From an uncultured Tolumonas sp. (GTDB lineage Bacteria > Pseudomonadota > Gammaproteobacteria > Enterobacterales > Aeromonadaceae): a stretch of 6,836 bases of DNA. The notes beneath the pieces were generated by a model. It did no database searches and was not told the DNA's origin. It saw only the letters and a list, made by a program, of their open reading frames with translations. This document shows, piece by piece, positions 6,518-6,836 of the stretch; position 1 is the stretch's first letter, and every line of letters starts with the position of its first letter. The stretch covers positions 1 through 6,836 of the forward strand of contig CAIZDF010000470.1 of the NCBI GenBank assembly GCA_903931645.1, written 5' to 3'. The position numbers and the translations under genes were made by a program.

Positions 6518-6533
6518 TGAGATGTAACTCACG
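6518..6533. promoter_or_regulatory. Candidate CRP (cAMP receptor protein) binding site
   Basis: TGAGA-TGTAAC-TCACG matches eight of ten core positions of the CRP consensus TGTGA-N6-TCACA, with A/T-rich flanks. It lies about 125 bases upstream of the first start codon, and about 71 bases upstream of the predicted transcription start, a spacing used by class I CRP promoters. Catabolite control of a sugar ABC operon is expected in gammaproteobacteria. Confidence 0.5.
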
Positions 6534-6570
6534 TATTTCGGTTATACAAAAAATGGCAAGCAGTGACTGA

Positions 6571-6585
6571 TGTTCATTTTGAACA
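6571..6585. repeat. Inverted repeat TGTTCA-TTT-TGAACA
   Basis: A perfect 6-base inverted repeat with a 3-base spacer, in the non-coding region upstream of the operon. Its symmetry and length suit a dimeric regulator site. A similar 15-base element, TGTTTTCATTGAACA, occurs at 6729-6743 (11 of 15 bases shared), so the two could be a pair of sites. No regulator can be assigned. Confidence 0.35.
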
Positions 6586-6663
6586 GCTGGATGGAAATAG
6601 GACGCATTAATAGCCAAAAACGACTATATAAAGGGGAAACATTAAAATTGATAGCGAAAAGAG

Positions 6664-6681
6664 AAGTAAGTGATATTACTT
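6664..6681. repeat. Inverted repeat AAGTAA-N6-TTACTT
   Basis: A perfect 6-base inverted repeat around GTGATA, about 270 bases upstream of the first gene. The AAGT/ACTT arms resemble those of the operator-like cluster at 6421-6455, so it might be a distant auxiliary operator. In an A/T-rich region such a short repeat can also arise by chance. Confidence 0.25.
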
Positions 6682-6725
6682 AGACCGTCATAGAGAATAT
6701 GTGTTTTGAGCTGTATTTTTTAAGA

Positions 6726-6746
6726 GCATGTTTTCATTGAACATGC
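6726..6746. repeat. Inverted repeat GCATGTT-N7-AACATGC
   Basis: Perfect 7-base arms with a 7-base loop, followed by a further AACATG at 6755-6760 (AAAACATGT). There is no T run on either side in either direction, so it is not a typical intrinsic terminator. It could be an operator for a divergent gene beyond the window, or a hairpin near the end of a neighbouring transcript. Confidence 0.35.
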
Positions 6747-6836
6747 GAAATAAAACATGTATCCATTACAAAAACTTTACGCCATCAAGATTGTTAGTAA
6801 TGTTTGAGGAAGTAAATTTCTCGATCTGACTCACAA

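Larger units (their letters stand above)
6394..6836. other. Upstream intergenic region, 443 bases without a convincing gene
   Basis: The proximal half (6394-6540) holds the ribosome site, repeat cluster, promoter and CRP-like site. The distal half (6541-6836) is A/T-rich, shows several short inverted repeats, and no reading frame with a good start and ribosome site. The distal part may include the control region or the tail of a gene outside the window. No terminator or strong plus-strand promoter was recognised. Confidence 0.6.

Noticed and set aside
6570..6683. Plus-strand 37-codon frame (starts MFILNSWMEIG, ends SDIT) in the upstream region
   Set aside because: No good ribosome site before its ATG, overlaps inverted repeats, and length is expected by chance in this stretch.
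6726..6746. Hairpin considered as a rho-independent terminator
   Set aside because: No T tract follows on either strand and the stem is not GC-rich.
6820..6835. Second CRP-like site at the right edge (minus strand TGTGA-GTCAGA-TCGAG)
   Set aside because: Only one half matches (7 of 10 in all) and its target promoter would lie outside the window.
6770..6836. Minus-strand frame entering from the right edge and ending LDGVKFL
   Set aside because: Only about 22 codons visible; cannot tell a gene tail from chance.

Overview
This window carries one complete sugar uptake and catabolism operon, with all six genes on the minus strand (read from right to left). The gene style points to a gammaproteobacterium of moderate GC: AAGGA-type ribosome binding sites, RbsABC-like transporter genes, a CRP-like site and a CA-rich mRNA leader. 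Genus cannot be fixed from the sequence; an Aeromonadales, Vibrionales or Enterobacterales relative is a guess.

Layout in transcription order: a control region (about 6394-6836) holding a candidate CRP site, a weak promoter and a cluster of ACTTC/GAAGT operator-like repeats; a xylose-isomerase-like TIM-barrel enzyme (6393-5410); an 87-base gap with a near-perfect 40-base stem-loop and a CA-rich leader; a periplasmic sugar-binding protein (5322-4282); a double-domain ABC ATPase (4262-2748); a BPD_transp_2 family permease (2725-1754); an RpiR-family SIS-domain regulator (1754-897); and a PfkB/ribokinase-family sugar kinase (895-32). Gaps are short (1-nt overlap, 1, 19, 22 and 87 nt), so the six genes are probably cotranscribed.

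Inferred working model: the binding protein captures a sugar in the periplasm and the permease/ATPase pair imports it unphosphorylated. The metal-dependent TIM-barrel enzyme interconverts it (aldose/ketose isomerisation or epimerisation) and the kinase phosphorylates the product. The RpiR-type protein senses a phosphorylated intermediate through its SIS domain and controls the operon. The architecture resembles the E. coli allose (als) operon, but the kinase and isomerase families differ and the substrate cannot be named from sequence.

No mobile element, CRISPR array, tRNA or rRNA was seen. The most notable points are the strong stem-loop and CA-rich (GcvB-target-like) leader in front of the binding-protein gene, the altered cation-site and C-terminal end of the kinase, and the repeat-rich 443-base upstream region, whose far side may belong to a gene outside the window.
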